Part shown: piece after piece, positions 26,373 through 35,703 of the stretch
How the letters are laid out: every line of letters starts with the position of its first letter
How positions within the stretch are numbered: position 1 is the stretch's first letter
NCBI GenBank assembly: GCA_036676415.1
Contig: JAKFCX010000039.1
Coordinates: forward strand, 12,628 to 76,627
Reading direction: 5' to 3'
Length of the DNA: 64,000 bases
Source: JAEZDC01 sp036676415
GTDB taxonomy: Bacteria > Bacteroidota > Bacteroidia > Chitinophagales > Chitinophagaceae
Position numbers and translations under genes: made by a program
Notes under the pieces: model-generated
Seen by the model: the letters and a program-made list of their open reading frames with translations, nothing else
What the model was told of the DNA's origin: nothing
Database searches by the model: none

Positions 26373-26726
26373 ATGAACAATTACGAATTGATGGTGATTT
26401 TTACCCCTGTGCTTTCTGAAGAAGAGTTCAAATCTATTCAGAAAAAGTACACCGATTACATTACTGCAAACGGTGGAAGTATTACGCACAGCAACCCATG
26501 GGGACTAAAATCACTGGCCTACCCGGTTCAAAAGAAAACCACAGGTATTTACTGGGTTCTTGAATTCGCTGGGCCATCCAACCTCAATGAGGGTCTTAAG
26601 ATCCAAATGCTACGTGACGAGCAGGTAATGCGTCACATGGTAACTAAGCTCGACAAATACGCCGTTGAGTATAACACCAGGAAGAGAAGTGGCGTACCTA
26701 CAGGAACCGAAAAAGCGGAGGGTTAA
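26373..26726 (+). CDS. rpsF: 30S ribosomal protein S6
   Basis: 117 aa from ATG 26373 (NNYELMVIFTPVLSEEE is the canonical S6 start). It binds S18 in the platform of the 30S subunit. The PWGLKSLAYPVQKKTTGIYW motif (about 50-70) and the RDEQVMRHMVTKL strand are typical. It is the first gene of a three-gene ribosomal operon; no ssb gene lies between S6 and S18, unlike in many Proteobacteria. Confidence 0.97.
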   Translation: MNNYELMVIFTPVLSEEEFKSIQKKYTDYITANGGSITHSNPWGLKSLAYPVQKKTTGIYWVLEFAGPSNLNEGLKIQMLRDEQVMRHMVTKLDKYAVEYNTRKRSGVPTGTEKAEG

Positions 26727-26730
26727 TATC

Positions 26731-26997
26731 ATGGCAAAAGCAAATGAAATTAAGTACCTGACAGCGATTAAAGCTGAGAAGCCTAAGAAGAAATTCTGTC
26801 GTTTTAAGAAGTACGGTATTCGCTATATTGATTACAAAGACACTGAGTTCCTGAAGAAGTTCGTGAACGAACAAGGTAAATTATTACCTCGTCGTTTAAC
26901 GGGAAACTCTCTTAAGTATCAGCGTAAAGTATCTGATGCAGTTAAAAAGGCTCGCCAGATGGCTTTGATGCCTTATGTAACAGATCTTTTAAAATAG
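26731..26997 (+). CDS. rpsR: 30S ribosomal protein S18
   Basis: 88 aa from ATG 26731, four bases after the rpsF stop. The family core is visible: KKKFCRFKKYGIRYIDYKD, then LLPRRLTGNSLKYQRKV and the basic C-terminus. S18 pairs with S6 on the 16S central domain. Longer in-frame extensions upstream overlap rpsF and are rejected. Confidence 0.97.
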   Translation: MAKANEIKYLTAIKAEKPKKKFCRFKKYGIRYIDYKDTEFLKKFVNEQGKLLPRRLTGNSLKYQRKVSDAVKKARQMALMPYVTDLLK

Positions 26998-27018
26998 ACA
27001 ATAAGTCAATCAGTCAGT

Positions 27019-27057
27019 AAGTCATCAATGACTCAATGACCTTTGACTTAATGACTT
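27019..27057. repeat. Tandem GTCA/TGAC repeat hairpin between rpsR and rplI
   Basis: Several overlapping AGTCAT / ATGACT units form an imperfect inverted repeat (AAGTCAT at 27019-27025 pairs with ATGACTT at 27051-27057). It could attenuate or process the ribosomal operon mRNA; no T tail follows it. Confidence 0.5.
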
Positions 27058-27145
27058 CTATTATTTAGTCACCATCCCTAATGTCGTTCATTCGGCAGAC
27101 AGTCACAATCTCAGATTGGGCTCTTGGGAACTAAAAAACAAAACC

Positions 27146-27592
27146 ATGCAGGTTATTTTAATTAAAGACGTAGACAATCTTGGTGGAGCCAATGAACTGG
27201 TAACAGTAAAAAATGGTTACGCAAGAAACTACCTCATTCCTCAGAAATACGCTGTAGAAGCAAGTCCTTCTAATTTAAAGCAATTGCAGGAGCGTCAGAA
27301 AGTTGCTAAAAAGAAAGAAGACAAGATGCTGGCTGAGATTAAGAGCGTTATTGGCGCTTTACAATCTTCAGCTGTTAAACTCACTGCTAAAACAGGAACC
27401 AGCGGAAAGATCTTCGGTAGCATTACATCTTTACAGATTGCAAGAGCTATTCGTGATCAGAAAGGTTACGAGATCGACCGCAAGAGAATTTCTGTATTAG
27501 AAGAAGTAAAAGAATTAGGTACACATAAAGCTTCTATTGATTTTGGTAATGGAAATAGCACCGAGATCGAATTTGAAGTGGTAAGTGAATAA
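27146..27592 (+). CDS. rplI: 50S ribosomal protein L9
   Basis: 148 aa from ATG 27146. The N-terminal RNA-binding domain (MQVILIKDVDNLGGANELVTVKNGYARNYLIP, residues 1-32) is diagnostic; a connecting helix and C-terminal domain (HKASIDFGNGNSTEIEFEVV) complete it. L9 projects from the base of the L1 stalk. Last gene of the operon, followed by a strong terminator. Confidence 0.97.
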   Translation: MQVILIKDVDNLGGANELVTVKNGYARNYLIPQKYAVEASPSNLKQLQERQKVAKKKEDKMLAEIKSVIGALQSSAVKLTAKTGTSGKIFGSITSLQIARAIRDQKGYEIDRKRISVLEEVKELGTHKASIDFGNGNSTEIEFEVVSE

Positions 27593-27614
27593 TATTTCTT
27601 AGACCTTGGCAAAG

Positions 27615-27649
27615 AATCCCATCCGGAGTTTATTGGATGGGATTTTTTA
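27615..27649 (+). terminator. Terminator of rpsF-rpsR-rplI operon
   Basis: Perfect 10-bp stem AATCCCATCC / GGATGGGATT with a 10-nt loop and a T run. Confidence 0.9.
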
Positions 27650-27730
27650 TTTAAGGAAACAATTGCTTTAAGAATACATTAATATAGTATTAATCCCACA
27701 TTTATCAGCCGGCAAGTGCTGTGCTCTGAC

Positions 27731-27738
27731 TACATTTG
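27731..27738 (+). promoter_or_regulatory. -7 box of the TonB receptor-DUF5689 operon
   Basis: TACATTTG, 18 bases before the ATG at 27757. An AGCCGGCAAG box, as in the interspersed repeats, precedes it (27708-27717) but without the repeat core. Confidence 0.45.
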
Positions 27739-27756
27739 CTGCACCAAAAAACACAT

Positions 27757-30327
27757 ATGCGAAAACTGATGTTGCTGATGCCTGCCTTGTTCTTTGGAAC
27801 GATTGCTATGGCTCAAAACGGCAAAGATTCAACGAATCGAGCTAAAACTGACAGTATTGTAAACGAGATCAAAGATGATATCACGGAAACAATACCTACA
27901 GTAACGATAGATGATGAAGGAGATGGAGGAGGAGGTCAGGGTGTGGCTTCATTACTTACTGCAGGCCGTGATCCTTTTTACAGCGCTGCATCATTTAATT
28001 TTAATGCGGTTCGTTTCAGGATCCGGGGTTATGATAATGACCTCAATGCCACATATATGAATGGCATTCCAATGGACAACCTTGATAATGGCTGGACACC
28101 TTTCGGCCTTTGGGGTGGTTTGAATGATGTTATGCGTAACCGTGATCTTTCTATTGCCCTTCGTGCAAACACTTTTGCTTTCGGTGATATTGGAAGTTCA
28201 ACCTATATCGATTCAAGAGCCAGCAGGCAAAGAGCACAAACACAGTTTGGCTATGCTTTGTCTAACAGGAACTACAGGCACAGGTTTACTTTCTACCATG
28301 GCACAGGCATCAGCAAAAAAGGCTGGGCATTTACTTTTGCCGGAAGCCGTCGCTGGGCCGATGAAGGTTATGTGCCAGGAACCTATTACAACGGATGGAG
28401 CTATTTTGCAGCAGTTGATAAAAGACTAAACAGCAAACATCTTCTTTCATTGGTGGTTTTTGGAGCACCTACTGAAAACGGAAGACAAACTGCAAGTGTA
28501 CAGGAAGCAATGGATCTTACAGGTTCAAATTATTATAACCCAGCCTGGGGATGGCAAGGTGGCAAGAAGAGAAACGCCAATACTGCTAAAAGCCATCAGC
28601 CTGTTATTATTCTGAATCATGAATTCAGGATGAACAATAATACAACCTGGACAAACTCCGCTGGTTATTTCTTTGGAGAAAGAGCTACCACTGCATTGGA
28701 CTGGTATAACTCAGCTGATCCAAGGCCAGACTACTATAGATATTTGCCTAGCTACGATCTTGATCCTGCAATGCAGCAGCAATTGAGTAATTCAATTATG
28801 GCTAACCCCGACTTGTTACAGATTAACTGGGACAGGCTATACGAGTCAAACAGGACTAACAGCAACAATGTTATTGCAGGTGAAGTTGTTCCTGGATCAA
28901 GATCTCGTTACATCATCCAGGACAGGGCTATTTACACAAACAGGTTAAACCTAAACTCTGTATTCAATACACGTTTTGGTAATCATGTAGATTTTACTGC
29001 AGGGGCCTCTTACCAGAAGCAGAAGAATAATTACTTCAACAGGGTGAATGACCTGTTAGGTGGTGACTTCTATGTTGATCTGAACCAGTTTGGTGAAAGA
29101 GATTTTCCAAGTAATCCAAGTGCAGGACAAAATGATCTGAATAATCCAAACAGGATACTCGGTGAAGGTGATAAGTATGGTCACAACTACGACATCAATA
29201 TAACCAAAGCTGCAGCATGGGCACAAGGTGTTTTCAAGTTTAATAAAGTAGACTTCTTTGCTGCAGTAGAATTATCCCAAACAAATTTCTGGAGAGTTGG
29301 TCATGTAAGAAATGGCTTGTATCCGGATAATTCGTTTGGCAAGTCTGCAGTTAATGATTTCCTGAATTATGCATTGAAAGGTGGTATCACCTATAAGATA
29401 GATGGTCGTAACTATATCTATGCAAACGCTGCCTATCTTACAAGAGCACCTTATTTTGATAATGTTTATTTAGCACCGAGAACGAGAGATTTTGTACAAA
29501 GCAATGTTGAGAGTGAGAAGATACAAACACTTGAAGGTGGATATGTGCTGAACTCGCCAAACCTGAAAGCAAGAGTAACCGGTTATTATACAAGGTTCGA
29601 TAACCAGATGAATGTAATGACCTTCTATCATGATGAAGTAAGAAACTTTGTGAATTATGCCTTAGGCAATATTGATAAAGTGCATTACGGAACTGAGATT
29701 GGTGTAGAAGCAAAAGTAACTACGACCTTTTCTATTGGTGCTGCTGCAGCCATCGGACGTTATTATTACGACAGCAGGCAAACTGCACAGGTAACAGTAG
29801 ATAATAACTCAAGCCAGCTGGATGTAACACAGGCAAGACAAACGATCTACTCACAGAATTTCAGGGTTCCTTCCACACCACAGGAAGCTTATAGTGTAAG
29901 CCTTAACTATCGCTCTCCTAATTTCTGGTTTGTGAGTTTAACAGGAAGCTATATGAAAGAAATGTGGCTGGATTTTAACCCTATTCGTCGTACAAGAGCT
30001 GCTGTTGACGGTCTTGATATGGATAAGGAAGAAGATGTTACGAAAATGCACGAGATATTAGATCAAACACAATTGGATGACCAGTTCACTGTTGACTTTT
30101 TTGGTGGCTACTCATGGAAAGTGCCAAGGAAGTATGGCGTTGGATCAAATACATTCGTTGTATTTAATGCAGGTGTTAATAATTTGCTGAACAATAAAAA
30201 TATTGTGAGCGGTGGATTTGAGCAATTGCGTTTTGATTTTGAGAACAGGAACGTAAACAAGTTTCCACCTAAATTATATTACTCATACGGAACGAACTAT
30301 TTCGTTAGTGCAACATTCCGCTTCTAA
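27757..30327 (+). CDS. TonB-dependent outer-membrane receptor, nuclease-locus type
   Basis: 856 aa from ATG 27757. Signal peptide to about residue 19, a short acidic segment with GDGGGGQG, then a plug domain (VASLLTAGRDPFYSAASF ... IRGYDNDLNATYMNGIPMDN, about 70-115) and a long barrel rich in YGTNYFVSATFRF-type strands to the C-terminus. Unlike the receptor at 2676 it has no carboxypeptidase-like N-terminal domain. The next gene (25 bases away) is a DUF5689 lipoprotein and a secreted endonuclease/phosphatase follows on the opposite strand. In Bacteroidota this grouping is associated with use of extracellular nucleic acid or phosphate; substrate assignment is inference. Confidence 0.88.
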   Translation: MRKLMLLMPALFFGTIAMAQNGKDSTNRAKTDSIVNEIKDDITETIPTVTIDDEGDGGGGQGVASLLTAGRDPFYSAASFNFNAVRFRIRGYDNDLNATYMNGIPMDNLDNGWTPFGLWGGLNDVMRNRDLSIALRANTFAFGDIGSSTYIDSRASRQRAQTQFGYALSNRNYRHRFTFYHGTGISKKGWAFTFAGSRRWADEGYVPGTYYNGWSYFAAVDKRLNSKHLLSLVVFGAPTENGRQTASVQEAMDLTGSNYYNPAWGWQGGKKRNANTAKSHQPVIILNHEFRMNNNTTWTNSAGYFFGERATTALDWYNSADPRPDYYRYLPSYDLDPAMQQQLSNSIMANPDLLQINWDRLYESNRTNSNNVIAGEVVPGSRSRYIIQDRAIYTNRLNLNSVFNTRFGNHVDFTAGASYQKQKNNYFNRVNDLLGGDFYVDLNQFGERDFPSNPSAGQNDLNNPNRILGEGDKYGHNYDINITKAAAWAQGVFKFNKVDFFAAVELSQTNFWRVGHVRNGLYPDNSFGKSAVNDFLNYALKGGITYKIDGRNYIYANAAYLTRAPYFDNVYLAPRTRDFVQSNVESEKIQTLEGGYVLNSPNLKARVTGYYTRFDNQMNVMTFYHDEVRNFVNYALGNIDKVHYGTEIGVEAKVTTTFSIGAAAAIGRYYYDSRQTAQVTVDNNSSQLDVTQARQTIYSQNFRVPSTPQEAYSVSLNYRSPNFWFVSLTGSYMKEMWLDFNPIRRTRAAVDGLDMDKEEDVTKMHEILDQTQLDDQFTVDFFGGYSWKVPRKYGVGSNTFVVFNAGVNNLLNNKNIVSGGFEQLRFDFENRNVNKFPPKLYYSYGTNYFVSATFRF

Positions 30328-30352
30328 TAATATCAATTAATAAAAAATACAG

Positions 30353-32311
30353 ATGAAAAATAGAACCATTTTATCGCTCAGCAGCCTTGCAGTAATGCTC
30401 ACCGTAGTATTTGCAATGGCTTGTAACAAAAAGTTTGATGAGCCGGCAACCGTTACAGATCCAGGTGTAACGGCAAATAAAACGATCAAGGAGTTAAAAA
30501 CACAATATCCAACGGTGAGTGGAGAAATGAAACTCATTACAGAAGATATCATTATCAGGGGTGTTGTTGTTGGTAACGACAGAACAGGGAACATTTATAA
30601 AACGATGTTTATCCAGGACGCTACCGCAGGTATCCAGATCGATATCGATGCTACGGGTTTATACAACATCATGCCGGTAGGTAGAGAGGTGTTTGTACTT
30701 TGTAAAGGTCTTTATATTGCCAACAATGCAAACATGATCAAACTTGCTTCACGTGTAATTGAAAATGGTTCACCGGTTGCAGCTGGTATTCGCCAGATAT
30801 ATGTAGATTCTTATATCAAACGTGGAAAGCTGAACCAGCAAATTGATACTGTTATAGTTTCCAGTATTAGCCAGTTGAATAATGACCACCAGGCAATGCT
30901 CATTAAGCTCAGCAATTTTGAAGTAGCTGCAGGTGATCTGACAAAGACCTATGCAGATACTTCTGTAAATAAAGCAAACACAAATATTAGTCTGCAGAAC
31001 TGCTCAGGTCAGTCTATTATTATGAGATCAAGTGGCTATGCTAATTTTGCTGCCGTTCCACTTCCTCAGGGTAACGGTACTGTTACTGCTATTTATACGG
31101 TATTCAATACTACCAAGCAATTGGTAATTCGTGATACAGCTGATCTTCAGTTAAAAGGTCCTCGTTGTGGAAGCGGTGTTAGTCCTACGCTTGTTTACAA
31201 AACAATTGCTGAAATAAGAGCTTTAGGTGCAGGTGCAACTATTCCTGCTAATACAGGTATAAGAGGAACGATTGTTTCAAACACTGCTAACGAAGCAAAT
31301 GGTAACTATCGTATCCAGGATGGAAGTGCTGCTGGCATCCAGCTTCGCTTCCCTTCATTCAACCCGGCTTTTGTATTGAATGATACAGTGAAAATAGATG
31401 TGTCTGGTCTTACAGTTGATCTTTTCAATGGAGATTTTCAAATAAACAATGTAGTAAACTCTGAAAAGATCGGAACTGCAACAGTGGTTCCAAGAGTGGC
31501 AACAGTAGCACAGGTACTTGCAAATTATGCTAACTGGACTTCAACTGTGGTTACCATCAACAATGTAACCATTACGCAAAGCACTTCTAGTGGTACAGGT
31601 ATTAATTACAATATCACTGATGCTACCGGAACGATCGTAACGTTTATCAGAACAACAATGGGTTATACCCCTCCGGCTTCTGCAACTTCTATCACTGGTT
31701 ACGTATCAAGGTTTAATACAACACCTCAGATAACACTTCGTGTGCCTGCCGATGTAGTTGGTGGATCTGGTGGCCCTGGTGGTGGAACTACTTTACTCGA
31801 TCAGAACTTTGAGGGTGTAACTACCAATGCAGATATTGCAATCACAGGATGGCAGAACATTGGCGAAACAGGTAATGTGAAATGGCAAGGCAAAATATTC
31901 AGCAGTAACAAGTTTGCACAAGTTTCCGCTTTTAGTTCGGCACAGCCTGTGGTTACAAGTTGGTTGATTACTCCTGCAATGAACTTAAATGCCACAACAA
32001 ACGAAGTGCTTACATTCAAAACCATTGATGGGTTTAATAACGGAGCAACTTTGAAAGTATATTACTCTACCAACTACAGTGGAAGTGGTAATCCTTCTGC
32101 TGCAACATGGACCGAGTTGACTGCAACAATTGCAAGCGGAACTACTACTGGCTATGCAACTACATGGACCAATTCAGGTAACGTGAGTTTAGGTAGTGTT
32201 AACGGAACTGCAGTATACATCGGCTTCAAATATGAAGGAGCTGATCCTGCAAGCGGAACCAAGAAAACAACAACTTACCAGGTAGATGATGTGAAGGTGG
32301 TAGGTCAATAA
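30353..32311 (+). CDS. DUF5689-type surface lipoprotein with choice-of-anchor J domain
   Basis: 652 aa. The lipoprotein signal ends at the Cys of FAMACNKK (about residue 24). Residues about 40-280 form a DUF5689 module (TIKELKTQYPT ... RGVVVGNDRTGNIYKTMFIQDATAGIQI), with a second OB-like module at about 290-450 (IRGTIVSNTANEANGNYRIQDGSAAGIQL). A Gly-rich linker (VVGGSGGPGGG) leads to a C-terminal jelly-roll (about 480-652, DQNFEGVT ... YQVDDVKVVG), a choice-of-anchor J domain. OB-like modules suggest nucleic-acid binding at the surface, handing ligand to the TonB receptor encoded just upstream. Confidence 0.82.
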   Translation: MKNRTILSLSSLAVMLTVVFAMACNKKFDEPATVTDPGVTANKTIKELKTQYPTVSGEMKLITEDIIIRGVVVGNDRTGNIYKTMFIQDATAGIQIDIDATGLYNIMPVGREVFVLCKGLYIANNANMIKLASRVIENGSPVAAGIRQIYVDSYIKRGKLNQQIDTVIVSSISQLNNDHQAMLIKLSNFEVAAGDLTKTYADTSVNKANTNISLQNCSGQSIIMRSSGYANFAAVPLPQGNGTVTAIYTVFNTTKQLVIRDTADLQLKGPRCGSGVSPTLVYKTIAEIRALGAGATIPANTGIRGTIVSNTANEANGNYRIQDGSAAGIQLRFPSFNPAFVLNDTVKIDVSGLTVDLFNGDFQINNVVNSEKIGTATVVPRVATVAQVLANYANWTSTVVTINNVTITQSTSSGTGINYNITDATGTIVTFIRTTMGYTPPASATSITGYVSRFNTTPQITLRVPADVVGGSGGPGGGTTLLDQNFEGVTTNADIAITGWQNIGETGNVKWQGKIFSSNKFAQVSAFSSAQPVVTSWLITPAMNLNATTNEVLTFKTIDGFNNGATLKVYYSTNYSGSGNPSAATWTELTATIASGTTTGYATTWTNSGNVSLGSVNGTAVYIGFKYEGADPASGTKKTTTYQVDDVKVVGQ

Positions 32312-32333
32312 TATTCAGAATATGCTTTTAGAT

Positions 32334-32366
32334 AAAAATGCCATCTCTTTAGATGGCATTTTTATT
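32334..32366 (+). terminator. Terminator of the receptor-DUF5689 operon
   Basis: Stem AAAAATGCCATCT / AGATGGCATTTTT with a CTTT loop; both strands have A/T tails, so it could serve the convergent gene too. Confidence 0.88.
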
Positions 32367-32392
32367 ACAAAATATTCAGCGTCGCAGTTGAT

Positions 32393-32911
32393 TTATAAAG
32401 CTAAGGTAGAAGCTTTTTCCGCTTCACTCCCAATAAACCCTTTCAATGAATTAATCAACTCAGGCGAAGCATGGTCTCCAATTTCTGTCATAGGAGCAAG
32501 GCCTTTGGAGTAATAAGTTTTTATCAAATCAGATAATTCTTCCGCATTCATTGCCACATGTAAAGGATAAGTCTTTTTAAGCATATTGCAGGTAGCTACC
32601 TGGTGATCGTTACGGTGTTCTTTCAGTTTTCCCATACGTGGGAATAAGATCAGTATTTTTTGTAATTGTGCTCCGGATACAATACTTCCTACACCGGCAT
32701 GACTGATGATCAATTCTGAATTTACCAGGTAATCCGTAAAAGCGGTTGGAGAAAGTGATTTCAGTAGCTGTAGATTGTCTGGAAGCGGATGCATCGGATC
32801 ATACACAGCCTGCACGACAAAATCCTTATCAGGAAATTGCTTTGCAACTTCAATAACAGCATTTACCAACCTGTCAAAAGGAAGTTGTGTGCCTGTTGTG
32901 ACAAAGATCAT
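32393..32911 (-). CDS. GT28 C-terminal-type glycosyltransferase subunit (EpsF/PssE/Alg13-like)
   Basis: 172 aa, only half a GT-B enzyme. It starts MIFVTTGTQLPFDRLVNAV as in Alg13/PssE proteins, and carries the UDP-sugar-binding SHAGVGSI motif (about residues 72-79) and an HRNDHQ segment (near 98-103). Family members work with a membrane partner (Alg14/PssD) that supplies the other half. No such partner is seen nearby. It lies between two convergent-type units of the nuclease locus, from which it appears unrelated. Confidence 0.82.
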   Translation of the reverse strand: MIFVTTGTQLPFDRLVNAVIEVAKQFPDKDFVVQAVYDPMHPLPDNLQLLKSLSPTAFTDYLVNSELIISHAGVGSIVSGAQLQKILILFPRMGKLKEHRNDHQVATCNMLKKTYPLHVAMNAEELSDLIKTYYSKGLAPMTEIGDHASPELINSLKGFIGSEAEKASTLAL

Positions 32912-32972
32912 AACCGTTTTAAATTTGGTGAGTGTATGCTAAAATTATGCCTAACCTTCACAATCTCAATAG

Positions 32973-34202
32973 CTATTTAATCAATTTGAACCGGAAAGTT
33001 CCTTCTTTTCCAGCTACCTGTAAAATATAAAAACCCGCAGGCAGGTAAGGAAGTTGAACCTCGTTAAACAACTGGCTGGTTACTACTGGTAAATTGCTCT
33101 GCCATACTTTCTGTCCCACACTGTTATACATTGTCAATACAACACTATTAAGTGTTTTACCTGAACGGAAAATAATCTGCCTGTCAAATGGATTGGGCCA
33201 CACATTAAAACCGGTAAATACAATTGGTGGTGGAGGTGGTGGTGGAGGATTTACCACAACTACACTGGTGTCTCCGCTGATCAAAACATACCTGGAGGAA
33301 ACCGGATAATGATCTGAAGTACTCCGGCTTAAATAATCAGGTACAACATTAATCACATCCTGCCTTACATCTGCAGAACCAGGAACGTACATACTGTCCA
33401 TTCTTTTATTGATCATTTGATGATCAATTACATTGCTATAGCTGATGGTTGATCTTTCACCTGCTCTTTCCGGTACCAATGTAATAGAATGATAATAGTT
33501 AGTATTTGTCTTTATTGAATCACGCACTAATACATCATAAGGTGAAACGGTATATCCATTAACGATACTTCCTTCCAACTCATCATTATAATCACCCATC
33601 AATATCATTGGATGATTGGCGAAAAATGGATCGAGTGTATCCTTTAGTTCTACAGCTGCAGCTTTTCTCCTGTTGAAATCTGCTGCAGTGGCACCGGCTT
33701 TTGCATGAATTAAAATAAAACTGATGTTTCTTTTCTTACCATTCCTGCTAACATTTGCATTGAAGAGATAAGGAAATCTTCCACTGGCAAAATTAAAATA
33801 GGCATTGCTGCCATTGTTGAGCATGGCCCTGGTTTTGATATTTGAGAAAACATCTTTCTTATAAATAAAAGCAAGCTTTTGTGCCGTTGACCAGTTTGGT
33901 GAAAGAGGTGATGAGGCTGCACTGCCGAAACCCGAAATATAGAATCCATAATTGCTGCCAAGTGAATCAACAACTCTTCTTAATCTTAATGTATCAACCA
34001 CTTCGTTCAGACCATAGAGATCTGCTTTTAAATAACGCAGCACTTTAACAACATTAGCTTCCTGCTGGTTTTCGTTGGATGGTCCATTGGTAGTTGAACC
34101 AAACCATTCAATATTCCAGTTGACTACAGTGAATGTATCAGTTTGTGAATTAGAGGCGAAAAATGAGAATAAAAAAACAGTCGAACACAGTATCGAACGC
34201 AT
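32973..34202 (-). CDS. Secreted endonuclease/exonuclease/phosphatase with type A T9SS sorting domain
   Basis: 409 aa. Signal peptide (1-19), then an EEP-superfamily domain (about 20-290): VVNWNIEWFG, the metal-binding Glu in LYGLNEVVD, ILIHAKAG, MGDYND, VIDHQM and SDHYPV. A run of eight prolines (PPPPPPPP, around residue 318) links it to a C-terminal type A sorting domain (FNVWPNPFDRQIIF ... FRFKLIK). It should be exported by T9SS and cleave extracellular DNA, RNA or phosphoesters. It is convergent with the receptor-DUF5689 operon, supporting a nucleic-acid/phosphate scavenging role. Confidence 0.9.
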   Translation of the reverse strand: MRSILCSTVFLFSFFASNSQTDTFTVVNWNIEWFGSTTNGPSNENQQEANVVKVLRYLKADLYGLNEVVDTLRLRRVVDSLGSNYGFYISGFGSAASSPLSPNWSTAQKLAFIYKKDVFSNIKTRAMLNNGSNAYFNFASGRFPYLFNANVSRNGKKRNISFILIHAKAGATAADFNRRKAAAVELKDTLDPFFANHPMILMGDYNDELEGSIVNGYTVSPYDVLVRDSIKTNTNYYHSITLVPERAGERSTISYSNVIDHQMINKRMDSMYVPGSADVRQDVINVVPDYLSRSTSDHYPVSSRYVLISGDTSVVVVNPPPPPPPPIVFTGFNVWPNPFDRQIIFRSGKTLNSVVLTMYNSVGQKVWQSNLPVVTSQLFNEVQLPYLPAGFYILQVAGKEGTFRFKLIK

Positions 34203-34288
34203 CAGTTGTTTAGATTAAGACGACGAAGGTAAGCCGTGCCGGGGAAATTCATCATGTTGAAGGTCAACTGCAGAGGAGCGATAAAAAA

Positions 34289-34338
34289 GTACAAGAGTGC
34301 GACGCAACGATGTTGAAATCAATTCCATAGCCGGCTAA
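34289..34338 (+). repeat. Interspersed repeat copy 6, GTGCGACGCAACG core, upstream of pepP
   Basis: ACAAGAGTGCGACGCAACG within 34289-34309, 19-nt spacer, AGCCGGCTAA (34329-34338), 47 bases before the ATG at 34386. Confidence 0.8.
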
Positions 34339-34385
34339 CCAAAAGCAGTCACAAACCTTTATCTTGCACACTCTTATACATACGT

Positions 34386-35678
34386 ATGAAGCATTTACCG
34401 ATTAACCCCCAGCTTTTTATTGAGAACAGGAAGCGTTTCATTAAACAAATGAAACCAAACAGTATTGCTATTTTTAACAGTAATGATGAATTGCCTACTA
34501 ATGGTGACCAGTTATATCGTTTCTGGCAGAACAGTGACCTGTATTGGTTGTGTGGTATTGAACAGGAAGATACCATGGTAGTTTTGTTTCCTGATAATCC
34601 TGATCCTAAATATCGTGAGGTGTTGGTGTTGGTTCGTCCACAGGAAATAAAAGAAAAGTGGGATGGGAAGAGACTGAGAGACCATGAAGGAAAAGCGATC
34701 AGCGGAATGACTACCGTGGTGTGGTTAGATAGTTTAGATGCATTATTGCAAACATGGATTCACCTGGCTGATACCATTTATCTCAATTCGAATGAGAATG
34801 ACCGGAGAGCGATCAATTTAGTTGATACGAGGGATTACCGTTATGCAAAAGAATTGCAGGCTCGTTTTCCTTTGCATAATTATGAAAGGTCTGCAAAGAT
34901 CATGAGGGAACTGAGGGCTGTTAAGTCCAAATATGAAATAGAGGTTACGCAAACAGCGATTGATATTACAGAGAAAACATTCAGAAGATTACTACAGTTT
35001 ATCAAGCCGGGAGTAATGGAGTATGAAATTGAGGCTGAGATACTGCACAGCTTCATCAGCAATCGTGCAAGCCGTGAAGCTTATGGAAGCATCATTGCAA
35101 GTGGTGACAGGGCAAGAACTTTACATTATGTATCCAACAACCAGGAATGTAAAGACGGAGAATTGATACTGATGGATTTTGGTGCTTACTACGGTGGATA
35201 TTGTGCTGATCTTACGAGAACAGTTCCGGTGAACGGAAAATTTACAAGGAGACAGAAGACTGTTTATAATGCATGTTTGCATTTGCACAATTATGCAAAA
35301 AGTATTTTAAAGCCTGGCATCAGCATTATCGATTATACAGAGAAAGTAGGAGATGCGGCAACAGAAGTGTTCTATAAAATTGGGTTGCTTAAAAAAACTG
35401 ATATAAAGAACGAGGATAAAGAGAACAGGGCTTATAGGAAATATTTATATCATGGAATATCCCATCACCTGGGTGTAGATGTACATGATCTTGGTACAAG
35501 AATTTTCCCGGTGAAAGAAGGAATGTTGTTTACGATAGAGCCCGGTATTTACATAGAAGAAGAGCAGATGGGTATTCGTATTGAGAACAACGTCTGGATA
35601 AGAAAAGGTGGCAATGTTGATCTGATGAAGAATATTCCGATAGAAGCAGAGGATATTGAACGTTTAATGAAAAAGTAA
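34386..35678 (+). CDS. pepP: Xaa-Pro aminopeptidase (M24B, aminopeptidase P)
   Basis: 430 aa, cytoplasmic. Removes N-terminal residues preceding Pro. An N-terminal creatinase-like domain (about 1-170) precedes the pita-bread M24 fold with metal ligands visible: Asp in MDFGAYYGG and ADLTRT, His in HGISHHLGVDVHD, Glu in TIEPGIYIEEE and Glu in GIRIENN. Length matches bacterial PepP. It is followed 25 bases later by pssA on the same strand, giving a probable pepP-pssA-purS operon. Confidence 0.93.
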   Translation: MKHLPINPQLFIENRKRFIKQMKPNSIAIFNSNDELPTNGDQLYRFWQNSDLYWLCGIEQEDTMVVLFPDNPDPKYREVLVLVRPQEIKEKWDGKRLRDHEGKAISGMTTVVWLDSLDALLQTWIHLADTIYLNSNENDRRAINLVDTRDYRYAKELQARFPLHNYERSAKIMRELRAVKSKYEIEVTQTAIDITEKTFRRLLQFIKPGVMEYEIEAEILHSFISNRASREAYGSIIASGDRARTLHYVSNNQECKDGELILMDFGAYYGGYCADLTRTVPVNGKFTRRQKTVYNACLHLHNYAKSILKPGISIIDYTEKVGDAATEVFYKIGLLKKTDIKNEDKENRAYRKYLYHGISHHLGVDVHDLGTRIFPVKEGMLFTIEPGIYIEEEQMGIRIENNVWIRKGGNVDLMKNIPIEAEDIERLMKK

Positions 35679-35703
35679 TTAGCCCATTCGATAATTCGAT
35701 AAT

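Noticed and set aside
27019..27057. Terminator between rpsR and rplI
   Set aside because: The hairpin has no T tail and rplI belongs to the same operon with its own terminator downstream.
33219..33247. Slipped-strand or frameshift site at the GGT/GGA-rich tract in the nuclease gene
   Set aside because: It encodes an in-frame poly-proline linker before the sorting domain, so the repeat is explained by protein structure.
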